Of a DNA stretch of 64,000 nt, positions 33,001 to 44,463 are shown piece after piece. The first letter of the stretch is position 1. Each line of letters opens with the position of its first letter. The position numbers and the translations under genes are program-made. The notes under the pieces are model-generated. The model was not told the origin of the DNA. It did no database searches and worked only from the letters and a program-made list of their open reading frames with translations. Source of the DNA: Hyparrhenia diplandra (lineage: Eukaryota; Streptophyta; Magnoliopsida; Poales; Poaceae); NCBI GenBank assembly GCA_015847255.1, contig JADLZK010010446.1, forward strand, positions 23,182-87,181. Direction: 5' to 3'.

Positions 33001-35145
33001 GAGCTTGGGGTAGCTTTACTTACGCTTGTAAAGCCTCAACCCTATAATCTTCGGGAAGGAAAGTGCAGTAATCAATGCCTTTCGCAAGTCGAAGAGAGAC
33101 ACAAAGCATCATACACGTAAAGCATAGCCGGTATTTTCTTCAAGTGCGAGATTACATCATATTTGACCGACACATTAGGAGTATGGTGGCCTCATCATTC
33201 GGAGTTACATTTGGGGAGGTTGTTGTTGAGGAGATGGTCTAGCTAGTTGACGACTGATCTAAGCTTAACTTCATCAACTTCGTGTGTCTCCTCATCGGGG
33301 AAGTGAAGAGACTCCTCATCATCCTCAAAAACTCCGATTGGGAAAGCATCATATCTTTTGGGGGAATCGTCCTCGCGCCTCTCGACATTTTGGTAGGGGC
33401 GCGGGCCTTCACCGTCCTCCATCATTCGTTGGAGAGCAAGTCGTCTTGAGAGTTGCTGTTGACGCCTCCCGATCTTTGGGAACTTGATGGTCCGCATTTG
33501 GGGGAGTGGATCCATCGAAGGAAAGCCTTGCCTTCATGCCGGGCGCTTAGCTTGTTGTTGTGGATACCCCGAGAAAGACATATTAACATACTCAGGTTTT
33601 GATATCATAGAATAATTATAAGTTGGCCACATTTTTAGAGTTGCACAACTCACCGGATCACTTTGGATGCTTGGCGACATTTGACGCCGCTACTTTTCTT
33701 CCCACTCCTCATGCTTTTGAGCAGGTCATCATCTATGGTGCCATCATCTATAAGTTTTTTGAATTATGTTCTTGACCACAAAGCAATCTTTGAGCGTGTG
33801 GCCTAAGATGCGATGATAGTGGCAGAAATTCGGCTCATCAAATCTTGAAGCTTCTTCAGGCCTTTTTGGTTTAGGGAGCTCAATGAGTTCTAGCTCTCGT
33901 AGACCCCATGAAGAGATCTTCTACTTCTTCAATAGGAAAGGAGTATTTCGATTCTCGACGCTCACTAAGAGTTGGCCTCCTGGAAGCTAATGCACCCCCT
34001 TTATTTGGTAATCTTGCGGCATTGCCCCCAGCTTGAAATTTTTGGGGAGCCGCTGTAGCTTCCATAGCCTGCATTGACTTTGACTTTGAAAGGCCCTTGC
34101 TTATCTCGTTGATTGCCTTTGTCCAATGGTTTAGTGAATGTCCTTGATGGGCCGAGACACATGATGCATATAATTCTCTATGTCCGTAGCCTTGGAGGAC
34201 AATTCTTCAAAAGTTATTGGTCTTACACCTTGCAAGTAGATTGCCATATCTCGGGCTCAAGTTATTCATACACATTCTAAGCGCCTCTCGGCTGCGTGAT
34301 TGGTCTGTGGACAATGGAGACTCAAATTCCTCCATCTATTTATGAAGTCGGCTGACCTTCTCATTTGGCCTTTGCATGGTTTGTGTCAACTCAGTTATCC
34401 CTACCGTCCTTTGAGTGCTATAAAAGCGCTCCAGGAAAGCATCTTGCATCTGTTCCCAAGTACGGATGGAGCTAGGTGCTAACTTGCTGTACCATGTGAA
34501 TGCTGGACCTGACAATGTCTGCACGAATTGGCGGAGAAGAAGAGCTCCATTATGTGTCAGTATCTTGGCAAGCAAAGAAGGAAATGAGCCACATGTTCAT
34601 GTGGTGACCCGTTCCATTGAATTTCTGAATTTGTGCTGCCGAGATAATTGTTTGGGAAAGGAACCGTGTCCACTTACGGGGATATGGCTTTACATATCTT
34701 GGACGCATGGAGTAATGTGTTTGCATGTATTGTGCCTTCACACCTTGAGTAAATCATCCTTTGTATGTTCTCAAGGGTGATCTCTGGTGGAGGACGTGGC
34801 TGACCACTACCATGACTAGTTGAAGCATTTACATCATTTTCCCTATTTGCACCGTTGGCCATCTGCTCACGTAGAGTGGCCAATTCTTCCTCTTTTTGTT
34901 GCAATGCCGCCATCATTTGGTTTATCGCTCCTCGCCAGATTGACCTTGATTTGTGGCTAGAACTTGTTCCACATCATGTTCGGACTTGCTAGATGAAGAT
35001 TGTGAATCACCATCACTTGAGGCTTGTGGATCTTCACCATTTGGTGGGATTGGATCGGATGAGCTGCAAAGTATCCAATAATTCATTTTCAAAATTAGAA
35101 TTATTGTTAAATAGGGATTATAAGACCCAACATAAATCATATGAT
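33001..35145 (-). pseudogene. gag of the Tat element
   Basis: Read on minus: acidic N-terminal region (34922-35140), a coiled coil-like MMAALQQKEEELATLREQM (34916-34860), then the capsid core (FVQTLSGPAFTWYSKLAPSS, WEQMQDAFLERFYSTQRTVG, TQTMQRPNEKVS; 34545-34340). A modified CCHC-type motif FCHYHRILGHTLKDCF follows at about 33830-33780, and an acidic segment (33243-33515) precedes the protease. Order and content match Tat-clade gag. Frames change several times. Confidence 0.85.
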
Positions 35146-35249
35146 TTTTTGTATTACGAATTTGTTAAGCTTCGGGTTCTTGGACGATGGCCTCATTGGA
35201 TTTTGCTTTACGAGGCTTCTTCCTTTTGAAGTGTGTTGAAGCCGAAGAG

Positions 35250-36365
35250 GCATCACTCATTTCGCAGCCGCTTCATCAACACTCACCGGCATTGAAGAGA
35301 GTACCTCAAAACGGTTGCTCAAAGCCCTTTTATGAGGAGGCCGATAAGCTACCTTTGATGTATTTCTCATGCTTGGGATGGTCAATTTCATTTCCTTTTG
35401 GCCACCACTAACATGGCTTGATGTTGCACCCTTTTGTACTTTACTAGACATGGAGTGCGTATGAATTGCCAACTCTCTTTGCTTTAAGCTAGCACGTGCT
35501 ACACACATTAGCGACTTGTTTTTGCGTATTTGCCACGCCTTGAATCCTTCCTTATAAATTCACGGTGTTTGGGGCAATTTTGCCAAAGCTTCAAAGACGT
35601 CGCATAATTTCTCCCTCAATATTATCGAGGATGCAGATGCTCCGGGCAATAAGGTTCTCGTGTCTTGACATATGGCTCTTTCCATAGAAGCTTGAAAAGC
35701 TTGCTTTGCGGCATTTTGCAACCTATGATACTCCCCGGTTTGCTGATCCAAAATCGCATTTTGGCCACATAAGCACGTTGCGCATTAGTCAAGGAGTCAA
35801 TTGAGTTGTTAAAATTTTCCCACGCTTGGTGGATGTTGTCTTTGCTTTTTCGGCGACGACGTTTTGGAGACGTCGAATCTTCTACCGACGGCCATGATGG
35901 CGCTATTTACGATGATATAGGATCGGAAATTGTTGCATCCGGATCCACATGTCCTCTCCTTATATCATTAAGGGAGAGATACACCCCTTGCCATCGAAGC
36001 TCATTTTTAGGTTGACCCTGGCCAGAATTATAGACCGGCACAGGAGCAAACTCCATAGAGGTAGAGTCGGTAGGGATGAACTCTGGAGCATCGATCCGAA
36101 GTCGGCTCTTTGCAGATGAATGGCTTTCAGTAGACGAAGAACTATTTTCAATTGCCACCACTTTTCCGTGGTCAGCAAGACTTGAATGGCTTACTCCTTG
36201 CACCGCTTCAACCCTCTCTTCAGGATCTAGTTCACTATCATCATCCATACTGACATAGAAGCCATGGTTGCGTAACAGCTGTTTATGGCGTCTTTTCTTG
36301 TCCTCACTACCTTCTTTTTGGGAAACAGCTTGACCCACGGCATGAGAAATAACCTCATTCCACAT
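35250..36365 (-). pseudogene. Unidentified ORF between exonuclease and gag in the Tat element
   Basis: Longest clean frame 35907-36365 starts MWNEVISHAVGQAVSQKEGS and continues HGFYVSMDDDSELDPEERVE; it is hydrophilic, Ser/Glu-rich and without membrane segments. Further minus frames at 35560-35751 (helical, Gln/Ala-rich) and 35257-35508 (basic, RPPHKRALSNRFEVL) continue the same direction. I recognise no domain. Placed after the exonuclease ORF and before gag, it could be the rest of the extra ORF1, an exon, or an extended gag N-terminus. Confidence 0.5.
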
Positions 36366-36372
36366 ACGACTC

Positions 36373-37854
36373 TTACGCTTTTACACTATTTGGGCAAGCG
36401 GGACAGGTATCGACCCTCTTTGTTTGTGGGTCCTCAATGAAGAACAACTGCGCATGTTGATCTCTCTTTTCTTCTTTGACGTCCATAGCTTTGATCTTTG
36501 GGATCGAGAGCGTATGACATGAAGGTCACAACCATACTTATTCTGTAACATATCTCCAATCATGTACGGCACCACGACATCGGTGCATGCATACTTAATC
36601 TAACCGTCCGTGAAGTGCTCATTGTCCCAGTGCTTATAACGCACTTCGGTACCCTTTCCATCCACAACCATTCCTAACAATACCTGCGCAAGGGTTGCGA
36701 GGCTTGGCACATTGTTCCACCTCTTGTCAGATATCACAAACGGCACCATGGCTGTAGCTCCACCTTTTTGGACAACTCGATCTCGGTGACCTTCCCGCAA
36801 CCGATCAAGGTCATTGGCGATTGCAACGCCCACAAAGACATGGTTCTCGTCTATAAGGAAACTCTTGAGATCATCAGGGATGCTACCGGCGAGGCCAACC
36901 TTGAACAGGAGGCACTTCTTACCAACACATATTTGCATGAGAGCTATCTTCTTACGATCACACTCATACCACTCAGTATCCAAACCGATGATGAGAGGTT
37001 TAGGATTCTCTCCGCGGATATCTTGCAAGAACCGTTTCACCGTTGAGGTTGAGGATGTGATTTGTGACCGAACTTCATTCCCACCAATTTCGATCTTCTT
37101 CTCTTGATCGTGGACTCGACTGGGCTTGGACAATGAATTAGTTTCTGTCATGGCCGCCTTTCCTTTGTTGCAAGGTTGCAGGCGCTGAGGTTGACCTTGC
37201 AACACTATCCCTCTATTTAGAGATGGGAAAGGTGTTGTCGACGCAACTTTTCTTTGGAGGTGCCCCCAATATACTTGGGGCAGGTTTGGAGGGCTCAGCC
37301 CCCTGCTTCTCAACAGCAACAACAATTGGCATTGCCTCTTTTTCCTTTTTGATGGATGAAGAAGAAGATATCACTGAGGGCGTTGAATTGGTTGGTGACA
37401 CCTTTCTGACACAGATGGGCCACTCCCCCAATGTGGTAGGGTGAAACGCCTTTGGCGCCATCTTGGAGCCACGGGGCTTGGCTCCCTTGGGCTTGAATGG
37501 ACCAAAGTCAATTGGGTGAACAGGAGTGGCCTTGCGCCACTTGGCGGCATCTTCATTGGAGGCCACCATCCTTGCTTTGACAAAGCATCCCTCCTTGCCC
37601 GCCTCTTAGCGATTTGGACAGACAGGGGTAAACTCTTTTTCAGCTTTGGAGTTGACCTCTTGCTCGGGAGTGACTACGGTGGCCGGCGACGCGGTCGTGG
37701 TTTGAGCGATCCAAAGCATTCTTGGAGATTTCAATGGGACCAATGGGAACATCGACCCACATGGAACCAAAGCGGAGGGTGACGAAGTCTTGAGCACATC
37801 CAGCCATACCTTCATATAAGAAAACCATTTATGAGTCTCCTTGAATGCAAACAT
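36373..37854 (-). pseudogene. DEDDy 3'-5' exonuclease (WRN/WEX-like) ORF of the Tat element
   Basis: Read on minus. 37854-37213 encodes a Ser/Pro/Lys-rich N-terminal region. The frame ending at 36600 then holds the exonuclease fold: Exo I PLIIGLDTEWYECDRKK with IALMQICVGKKCLLFKV (Asp and Glu at about 36980-36972), and Exo II FVGVAIANDLDRLREG (Asp at about 36812). An in-frame TAG (36600-36602) follows HFTDG; directly after it the same frame reads IKYACTDVVVPYMIGDMLQ, Exo III with Tyr-x3-Asp (36593-36579). A frame change later leads to a C-terminus with DTCPACPN and a stop at 36373. So all DEDDy residues are encoded but split by one nonsense codon. Family members degrade DNA or RNA 3' to 5'. 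The role in the element is unknown; a captured host exonuclease is the simplest reading. Confidence 0.85.
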
Positions 37855-37952
37855 TTATGTGCATGTAGTTTCATTTGATATTTTGCCATATGATGCAACC
37901 ATGTTGGAACTCAAAGATGAGGGGAAAAGTATGTCCCACCGAGCGTGCGAAT
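37855..37952 (-). other. Leader and primer-site region next to the 5-prime LTR
   Basis: On minus the bases after the LTR read ATTCGCACGCTCGGTGGGAC, where the primer binding site should be. The reverse complement looks like a tRNA 3-prime arm, but I cannot assign the tRNA with confidence, and the usual TGG start is not intact. Confidence 0.35.
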
Positions 37953-40402
37953 CGATGACGGAAAAACGGGCGGCTAATACCCGCCTCCGCGTTCTGAGAG
38001 ACAAATTTAGATTTAATTGAAATTTAAACGGGACAAAATAAAAGAACAGGTATTGCGAAGTCCATACTTCCATAATTCTTATATTTCCATAAAAATTATG
38101 TTAATTACATCTCGAAGAGAACACCCACGATTAAGAGTTTCAAACATGAGTACATGAAAATAGATTACATCATATGGCTTCCTATTACAAACTACAAAAA
38201 GAAAACAAAGTCTTCAGCCTTGTAGTAGCAGATAGATGCATGCACATGTCTTGCATATGATGATGGTCATTTCTTTTTAATAATGACATTTCATTTGATA
38301 GGAGTCTCAACATATACTCCATATATGATGGGTCGCTAGCTTGACTAGCCTTTTGGGAACCATGATATGCACACATTTAATTCATGCACATTTTATATGA
38401 TTATTTTGTTATTTATTTTGGACCTCAAGAAATGCCATTTATTTATTTATTTATTTACTTATTTGGCCATGTACGCATTGAGCTACATGTATTTTGACAT
38501 ATATGCATGTCGATGGAAGTAAACTGATTTATTTGGTGCATTTGACTATATATGCATGCACATAATTTATCTTGAAGGCTAACTGGCATAGTCTAATTTT
38601 GGATCATGAGAGAACAAGATTTGGTATATATGAATGCATTTAGTATATCGGGCCTTATTTTTGTCAGGCTGAGGTGAAATGTTTACTTTGCCGAGGTTTA
38701 TTAAAAAGACATGTCGTAGTGCCAGGACTGGCCGTGGCACATGGACTTTAACTTATCCATACTCAGAACGTATCATTTGATCAGAGATTTGCTATCTTAT
38801 TTGATTTGGTTTAGTTTGATTTAACCAAGATTTGATATTGACATGGCTAAACCGACCTGGTTCATTTATCATGCAGTCCTAGGCAGGATCGATGAACTTG
38901 GATGCATTGCAGGCAATAGTTGTCAATTTTATATTAGTTTTTACTAGCGACGTGCATGGCATAAGCTAATTTGAGGCTAACTTAATGTACCTCATTTATG
39001 CAGGGAATTAAGACTGGGGGGAGGTTTGACAACATCGGTTGGTGCTATAGCCTATCACAGGTGCACGCATGGTGCACTGTTGGGCAGCTATCCCAACATA
39101 TACATAGTTGCTTGTTTCATTTGGCATATCAGAAAGGAGAATGCTAGCTGATGTATGGTTCACGTCAACATGACGTAGTATGCAACATCATCACTTTGTT
39201 TACCGATTTAATCTGTGGCTTACCACTTGGGCATGTGTTTTAATTGACGCCGAGCATATACACTCGTCTCAGAAACATGACATATTACGCATGCATGGCC
39301 TTAAAATTTCCTATGTTGTTTTGACATAGCTTTTGATGCACAGGTGGTTATTTCTTTGATTAAATATGAACTAGTGCATGAACCTTCTTTATCAACGTAA
39401 CATGTAAGTTACATATTTTCATTAACGCATACATGATGGAAAACCAGGCCGGCGATGCCGTGGCCGAGAAACATGCTGATTTCCCTGGATATAGACCGTG
39501 ACATGCAAATTCTATATTTTTCTTTGATGCATGATATACGAAACCGGCCAAGATCTACTATGGCCAACACACATGCAAACATGACGGTTGTTTTCTCTGC
39601 CGAAGCAACCTTGCAGCCATCAATCAGCACTCCAGCATATTACATATATATACATGTATACGGTTATCTTTTTATATAGTTTCAGATGTATGCATGGATG
39701 ACTATTTTGGTCAAGTTATTTATTTTCTCTCATGCACAATATGATGAACAGGCCGGCATCACCGTGGCCACACAATTTACCATGAACTATGAACCGGGTG
39801 GAGCCAAAGCGCGTCCACCAATTTTACCAAGGCACTCATCTTGTTGGCCTTTTACACCTTTACCGGGGCTTATAGCCCATGCGCATAGCGCAGCCATGAA
39901 CCATGGCAACCGAGCTTTACCGAGGCACATCCGGCCTTTTACACCTTCACCGGGGTTTGTAGCCCATGCGCATAGCGCAACCATCACCGATACTTTTACC
40001 TTTCACCAGGACATACTGTCCATGGGTGTAGCACCGGTGTCACTCTCGCTGGCCCTTTGTACCAGGATAGAGGAACACGCAAGGCTCGCTGCCGCTGCCA
40101 AGGTTGATGATGAAGTTGTTGATGAACTTGCCGCCGGCCGGAAAGAGATTGGGAAGCAGGAGAGGATGCAGATCAGAGAAGCGCCATGCGGCTTCTCACC
40201 TTCTTCTGGACCTTGGAGACGGCGTTGCCTTCTCGCGATGCTTCTGGTGGCCTTCCGCGCGGCAGATCGGCAGCCGGACGACGATGGATTTGCGGTGGGC
40301 AGTTGTTTGCTTTGCTTGGCAGCGTATGTGTGTGGATTGATGGAGGCAGCCTGACGGCGTATTGTATATGGAGTGGATCGCCTGAGCGATCACAGGAGCC
40401 TG

Positions 40403-40412
40403 TTATTTATAG
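40403..40412 (-). promoter_or_regulatory. TATA box of the Tat element promoter
   Basis: On minus, CTCTATAAATAACAGG lies in the GC-rich centre of the 5-prime LTR and is followed by C/A-rich leader-like sequence. The same motif is at about 25868-25877 in the 3-prime LTR. Likely start of element transcription; not proven. Confidence 0.5.
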
Positions 40413-41257
40413 AGCAAGGCAGGAGCAGTTCCTTGATTTTTTGGCGCTCGGTGATTCGATTTGTTTTGGATTCCAGGATACGCGCGGGAGTAGTTGCTGC
40501 TTCGGCGCTCGTCAATTTGATTTCTTTTGAATTGCCGGGATACGCGGGAACGGTTGTTAAGATACTTGGCGCTCCTGGGTTAATCTCATCGCTAACCGGT
40601 GCTCCATACGACGGCAGGTGTCGATATTTGAATCGGAGCCTTGATGCAAAGCGGCAAAAGTAGTTTCAGGAGAGACTGAGTTACGCTCCTCGATCAATTT
40701 GATTTCGTGGCTGCTAAGGAATCCGTCGGCCAGAGTTTCAACGACGCACGCGGGCAAGGACGTGGAGGTTATTGTCTTGTGATTCCTTCGACATGACTGA
40801 TTTGTGGGCCACCTTATATATTTCCTTTAACTATTAACATCATAACTAATTTGATTGAAGCAAATAGCTAAGGCAAGTCGGTTTACATCCCAGCCAGCAC
40901 GTGTGTATGTGCATGCATATATGATGCACCTATGCGTATATGTTTTACCCCATGCACGTGAAAGTGCACATATATTTGAGGTCGTTTCTTCCTAGCTTGC
41001 TTTTTGCTTCTTGCCATTTGCTTATGAGTTTGGCAATGAGCTGTATGTGTCGATGCATATACACATATGCAAGGCTAACATGCAATTGTGCTTTGCCACT
41101 TTATTGTTTTATTTCACCAATATAAAAATATATGTCTTTTATGTCAATGAACATGCTTTGTATATGAGCATCCGTCTCTTTCCTTTTTCTTTTATTAGGA
41201 CTGATATCCTTTATCTCCTTCGTGTAATCACGTTAAGCAAATATATGACGATGCATG

Positions 41258-41549
41258 TCAAGGGGCTCATGGCTCAATGGTAAAGGCCATTGGTTGGGGG
41301 CTCCCACCCGGGGTTCAAATCTGGGTGCGACACTTTATCCTGGATTTATTTCAGGATTTTCGGCGCTATGCATTAAGTGGTAGGCGACGTCCCGTCGAGC
41401 GAGGCGCCAGTGGTGACTTAGGAACTTCAAGATTTGCCGGCTCAGTCCTTCGAAGGTGCTCATAGGGGTAGGGTTTGCGTACATGTGTTCATAGGGGTGA
41501 GTGCGCGTGCGTGTTGAGCGTCTGCGTTGTACTGTATAATCTCAAAAAA
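41258..41549 (+). mobile_element. tRNA-derived SINE inside the 5-prime LTR
   Basis: 292-bp insert absent from the other LTR, flanked by AAATATATGACGATGCATG (41239-41257 and 41550-41568). A-box TGGCTCAATGG (41270-41280) and B-box GGTTCAAATCT (41312-41322) are spaced as in a tRNA promoter. It ends CTC plus an A run. A 5-prime truncated relative lies at 50591-50812. Because it interrupts only one LTR, it inserted after the retrotransposon. Confidence 0.92.
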
Positions 41550-42148
41550 AAATATATGACGATGCATGGTCCTGTTGTATAGTGCGTATATGTGTACATG
41601 GATCTCTTAGGCCACGTATCTTTCCTTCATTTGGTTAGCTCACTAACCAGTCAAAGATGTTTAAAGAACCAGTGTATATGCATGACGAAGTATGTGGACA
41701 TACGTACGTGTATGCATTTTCATTTTCCACATCGTGTTGTTCTTTTCCGAGCTTTGATCGACCTGCATGTATATAACGCACGCATGTCGACAAATTATCT
41801 TAACTCGTTATTTGATTCAGCCAACTCAGTATATTGTGTTATACGTTCCCGTATTTACGGCGTAGACGACCGGCGGGTCGGCCGGCGGCGTATTCTTGAA
41901 AGCCATCCGTATTCGCGTTCAGAATACATATAAATGTAGACCATATATACATGTACATTTATTTGTTGAGATCATCATCATGGTCATTTTTCATGGTTTA
42001 TTATTTATTCAGATATGGGATTTAGCCATGTATATGTGAAAACATATATGTCTCGTTTGAATCAAACTTGATCATCCAGACCATTTATTTAATATGGTAT
42101 AATGAAATAATTTCATAAGTTTTGGGAATGCCAAAATTAGTGTCAACA

Positions 42149-42814
42149 TTATGTCTCACGGAATACTATTAAATCAGCCAAAATCAGGCGCTAGCAAAAC
42201 AACCTGTTCTCCGTAATGTTGTTATATTATCAAAAAGTTGTTCAAATTTGGAATGCTCCGGCTCTCCAAGAATCTGTATTGAACCTGTATTGCTAGTTTG
42301 TGCATTGTGGCTCAACAATTCAGCTTGATTTGTTCTAAAGAGCCAAATTTTGGCCTTGTGTTGAAACAAATTTGGCATCGAACACTCACCTCATTCTCTC
42401 TCGATCGATCGAACAGGCATGTGAAATGACTCCATGGCATGTGAAATGACTCCATACATGACCCCTGATGTACAATACACCTACTGTACACAGTGTTGAG
42501 GTATGTCATGATTACGATTCTACAGACCCGTGTTGGAAAAAAGGAGTCTGTAGTGCAGGTGCAGATGACACTGCGCGGCCTGCACCAAGGATGGACGGAA
42601 CGACGAGTTTTTATATTCCCAAAAAAGTTTTGACCAAAACCTTTTCCAATAATACTTTTTACGGGGACGCGCGCGGCCGGCAGAGGCAGAGCCGGCCGGA
42701 CGTGAACACTTCTGGTTCCTTGTCGCAGAAGCGTCGGATTAATTATAGTAGTGAAAATAAGGCGAATAACATTTATTAAATTTTTTGACCTGTGCTCGAA
42801 AAAGTTGCGGTAAG
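42149..42814. other. Right flank of the Tat element
   Basis: Starts with the TTATG duplication. GGCATGTGAAATGACTCCAT is tandemly duplicated (42417-42453). 42522-42600 (ACAGACCCGTGTTGG ... CTGCGCGGCCTGCACCAAGG) recurs in altered form at 47425-47570, so it belongs to the duplicated F-box array. The minus frame of 198 codons over 42312-42908 has no family resemblance. Confidence 0.45.
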
Positions 42815-43804
42815 ATATCATTGCTGATGACACGGTGATGGTCGCTAGAGAGAGGGCGACATCCGCGCATGCCGGTGTGCCGCCATGTCGGAGACCTTTA
42901 GGGATCAAGAACCCTAATTTTTCTTTTTTTAATGCGTGGTCAAAACTTGTGACTAGCTAGTCTTTCTCTCCCTCATAGTAACTCCAAGTGTGATGATTTT
43001 TCTTTCTAAAATTTTGTAAAATCATGCTCTATCAAGAGATTATTTTCTTACTTCTATTACTCTTGTCATGTTTCATCGACAACATTTGAAGTTTGAATTT
43101 CAAAAATTACAACTTCAAACAACATTTTTCGAGCATCTAATATGATTTCAGCAGGAGAAGTCATGAACATAAAAGTTGTCATTTCTTCATATGATGATGT
43201 CACGGTAACACTATCCACAAGATTTACACTTGTCATAGAGTTTATGAAAGTAGAAGAGAGATTTCTAAGATTCGTGAACAATGTCACTAGCACTATGTCG
43301 GATGGGGAAACAACCGAATTGTAGATCTTGCTAAGTTATGAAACTCTTAGTGTCTCGATCAATCTCAAGAAAAAAATGGTTATAAAAAAATTCAAGAAAA
43401 AAATGTAAATTGAAATTTAAATGTTTTTAGTGACTTGGATAGACAAGCCCCCAACATAACGATTGTAGTTCTCAAATATCCATGAAACTTTGTAGTTTAT
43501 AACATTTTAATTTGAGATCATCTTGTCATGGAAAATCAAACAGTTTGAAATATAGACGCCGCATTGGGATAGTTCGATGCGCCCATTTCCTTGAACACGT
43601 TCAGCGGTTCATGTCCGTGGCTCGACACCTCCGCCGGAGTGCACCCATGTCATTGCAGGGCTACGCGATGACGCACCCGCATTTCTTTGCTCACCAAGCG
43701 GCGCCCCGCTCGCTGTTCACCTCCCCGCCGCCCGGTGGCGACCACTCTTCAGCCTTTCGAGCTTCCACGAGAAAAAGCCCCTCGCGGCACCGCCGCCTCG
43801 CGCC
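42815..43804 (+). repeat. F-box array spacer, copy B
   Basis: Same ordered motifs as 21660-21965, then a longer continuation: CAACTTCAAACAACATTTTTCGAGCATCTAA, TAAAAGTTGT, GACAATGTCACTAGCACTATGTCGGATGGGG, GATAGACAAGCCCCCAACATA and CGCATTGGGATAG, ending in the C-rich 5-prime leader of F-box copy 2. The continuation is matched by 50813-51590 ahead of copy 7. This is the repeat unit of the array (gene plus about 1 kb of spacer). Confidence 0.75.
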
Positions 43805-44463
43805 ATGGAAAACCTTCGCGTGACATGCTTGCGCAGATTGCGATTCGTGTCGCCAAGGTCTCAGCGGATCCCTTGGAGGACCTCCACAATCTGCGGGCCA
43901 CTGTTCGGATATGAAAGCGGCGCGGCGGCGACCCCACAGTGGGGCGGAGCATCCCGCTGGACCGGATGTTTTGTACCAGCCCGGCGCGGTTGGTATCGCT
44001 CGAGTATCACAAGAGTCTTGTCACCAAGCTCGCCGCCCGTCGGCTAACCCGAGTCGTGCCAGGGGCGGCATGTATGCCGTCTTCGTCGAAGCCGCGGCTC
44101 GCATCGGGGCATGAAAGCGCCAAGTATGCTCTTGCTCTTGTGCTCTGGGGCAAACACCGGTGCCGCGGGACGGCGACTATGCCGGCGGGTGTTGCGGGAG
44201 ATCGGCGACCACCGGCGGCCGGCTGGGGCGTGGAAGAACATCAATTGTACTCGGCCCCGCCGGCGGGCATGGGATTTTAGGCTGTTCTACTTGGCGGCGC
44301 ATTTGAGACAAGAGTTGCCTACAACCCGCCTTATAGCCCAAATGATGCCTCGCCATGATGGGCATCAGTGTAGAGAGCCAGAATGGTGCGGGCATGAAGC
44401 CGGATGCACGGAATCGGAGACGTGGAGCGTTTTCTGCAGCGAGGAGTGTAGGATCCGCAACGA
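43805..44463 (+). pseudogene. F-box/Sel1-like/Cys-tail gene copy 2
   Basis: ATG at 43805 (MENL); one base is missing in CCTTCCGCG, moving the rest to another frame that reads MLAQIAIRVAKVSADPLEDL, HNLRATV then stops. Later frames give MYAVFVEA (Sel1-like repeat) and, from 44111, KNINCTRPRRRAWDF and a Cys/His-rich end RHDGHQCREPEWCGHEAGC ... WSVFCSEECRIRNE, a MYND-like zinc-binding tail. Instead of its normal end, the frame runs straight into copy 3 at 44463. Confidence 0.8.

Larger units (their letters stand above)
23414..42148 (-). mobile_element. Tat-clade Ty3/gypsy retrotransposon with an exonuclease ORF
   Basis: Complete 18735-bp element. LTRs are 23414-27298 and 37953-42148, and perfect target duplications TTATG lie at 23409-23413 and 42149-42153. 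On the minus strand the LTR starts TGTTGACACTAATTTTGGCA and ends CCGTCATCA. Gene order in transcription direction: 5-prime LTR, exonuclease ORF (37854-36373), unidentified ORF (36365-35250), gag, protease, RT, RNase H, second (archaeal-type) RNase H, integrase, repeat-rich 3-prime UTR, purine tract, 3-prime LTR. The second RNase H and integrase style place it in the Tat clade. The LTRs differ by few substitutions, so insertion looks recent. It split the F-box array. Confidence 0.93.
37953..42148 (-). repeat. 5-prime LTR of the Tat element (with SINE insertion)
   Basis: 4196 bp including a SINE at 41258-41549. Its inner end reads CGATGACGG where the partner has TGATGACGG, one transition at the terminal dinucleotide. 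The outer end TGTCAACA is followed by TSD TTATG. Confidence 0.95.

Noticed and set aside
37953..37956. LTR starting at TGACGG (37956) instead of 37953
   Set aside because: The TTATG duplications fit exactly when the LTR starts at 23414 (TGATGACG). The right copy then has C for T at its first base, a single change.
41258..41330. Functional tRNA gene
   Set aside because: A and B boxes are present, but the sequence cannot fold into a complete tRNA and is followed by SINE body, A tail and target duplications.
42312..42908. 198-codon minus ORF
   Set aside because: No domain, crosses the start of the F-box spacer repeat, and is not open in the homologous spacer copies.
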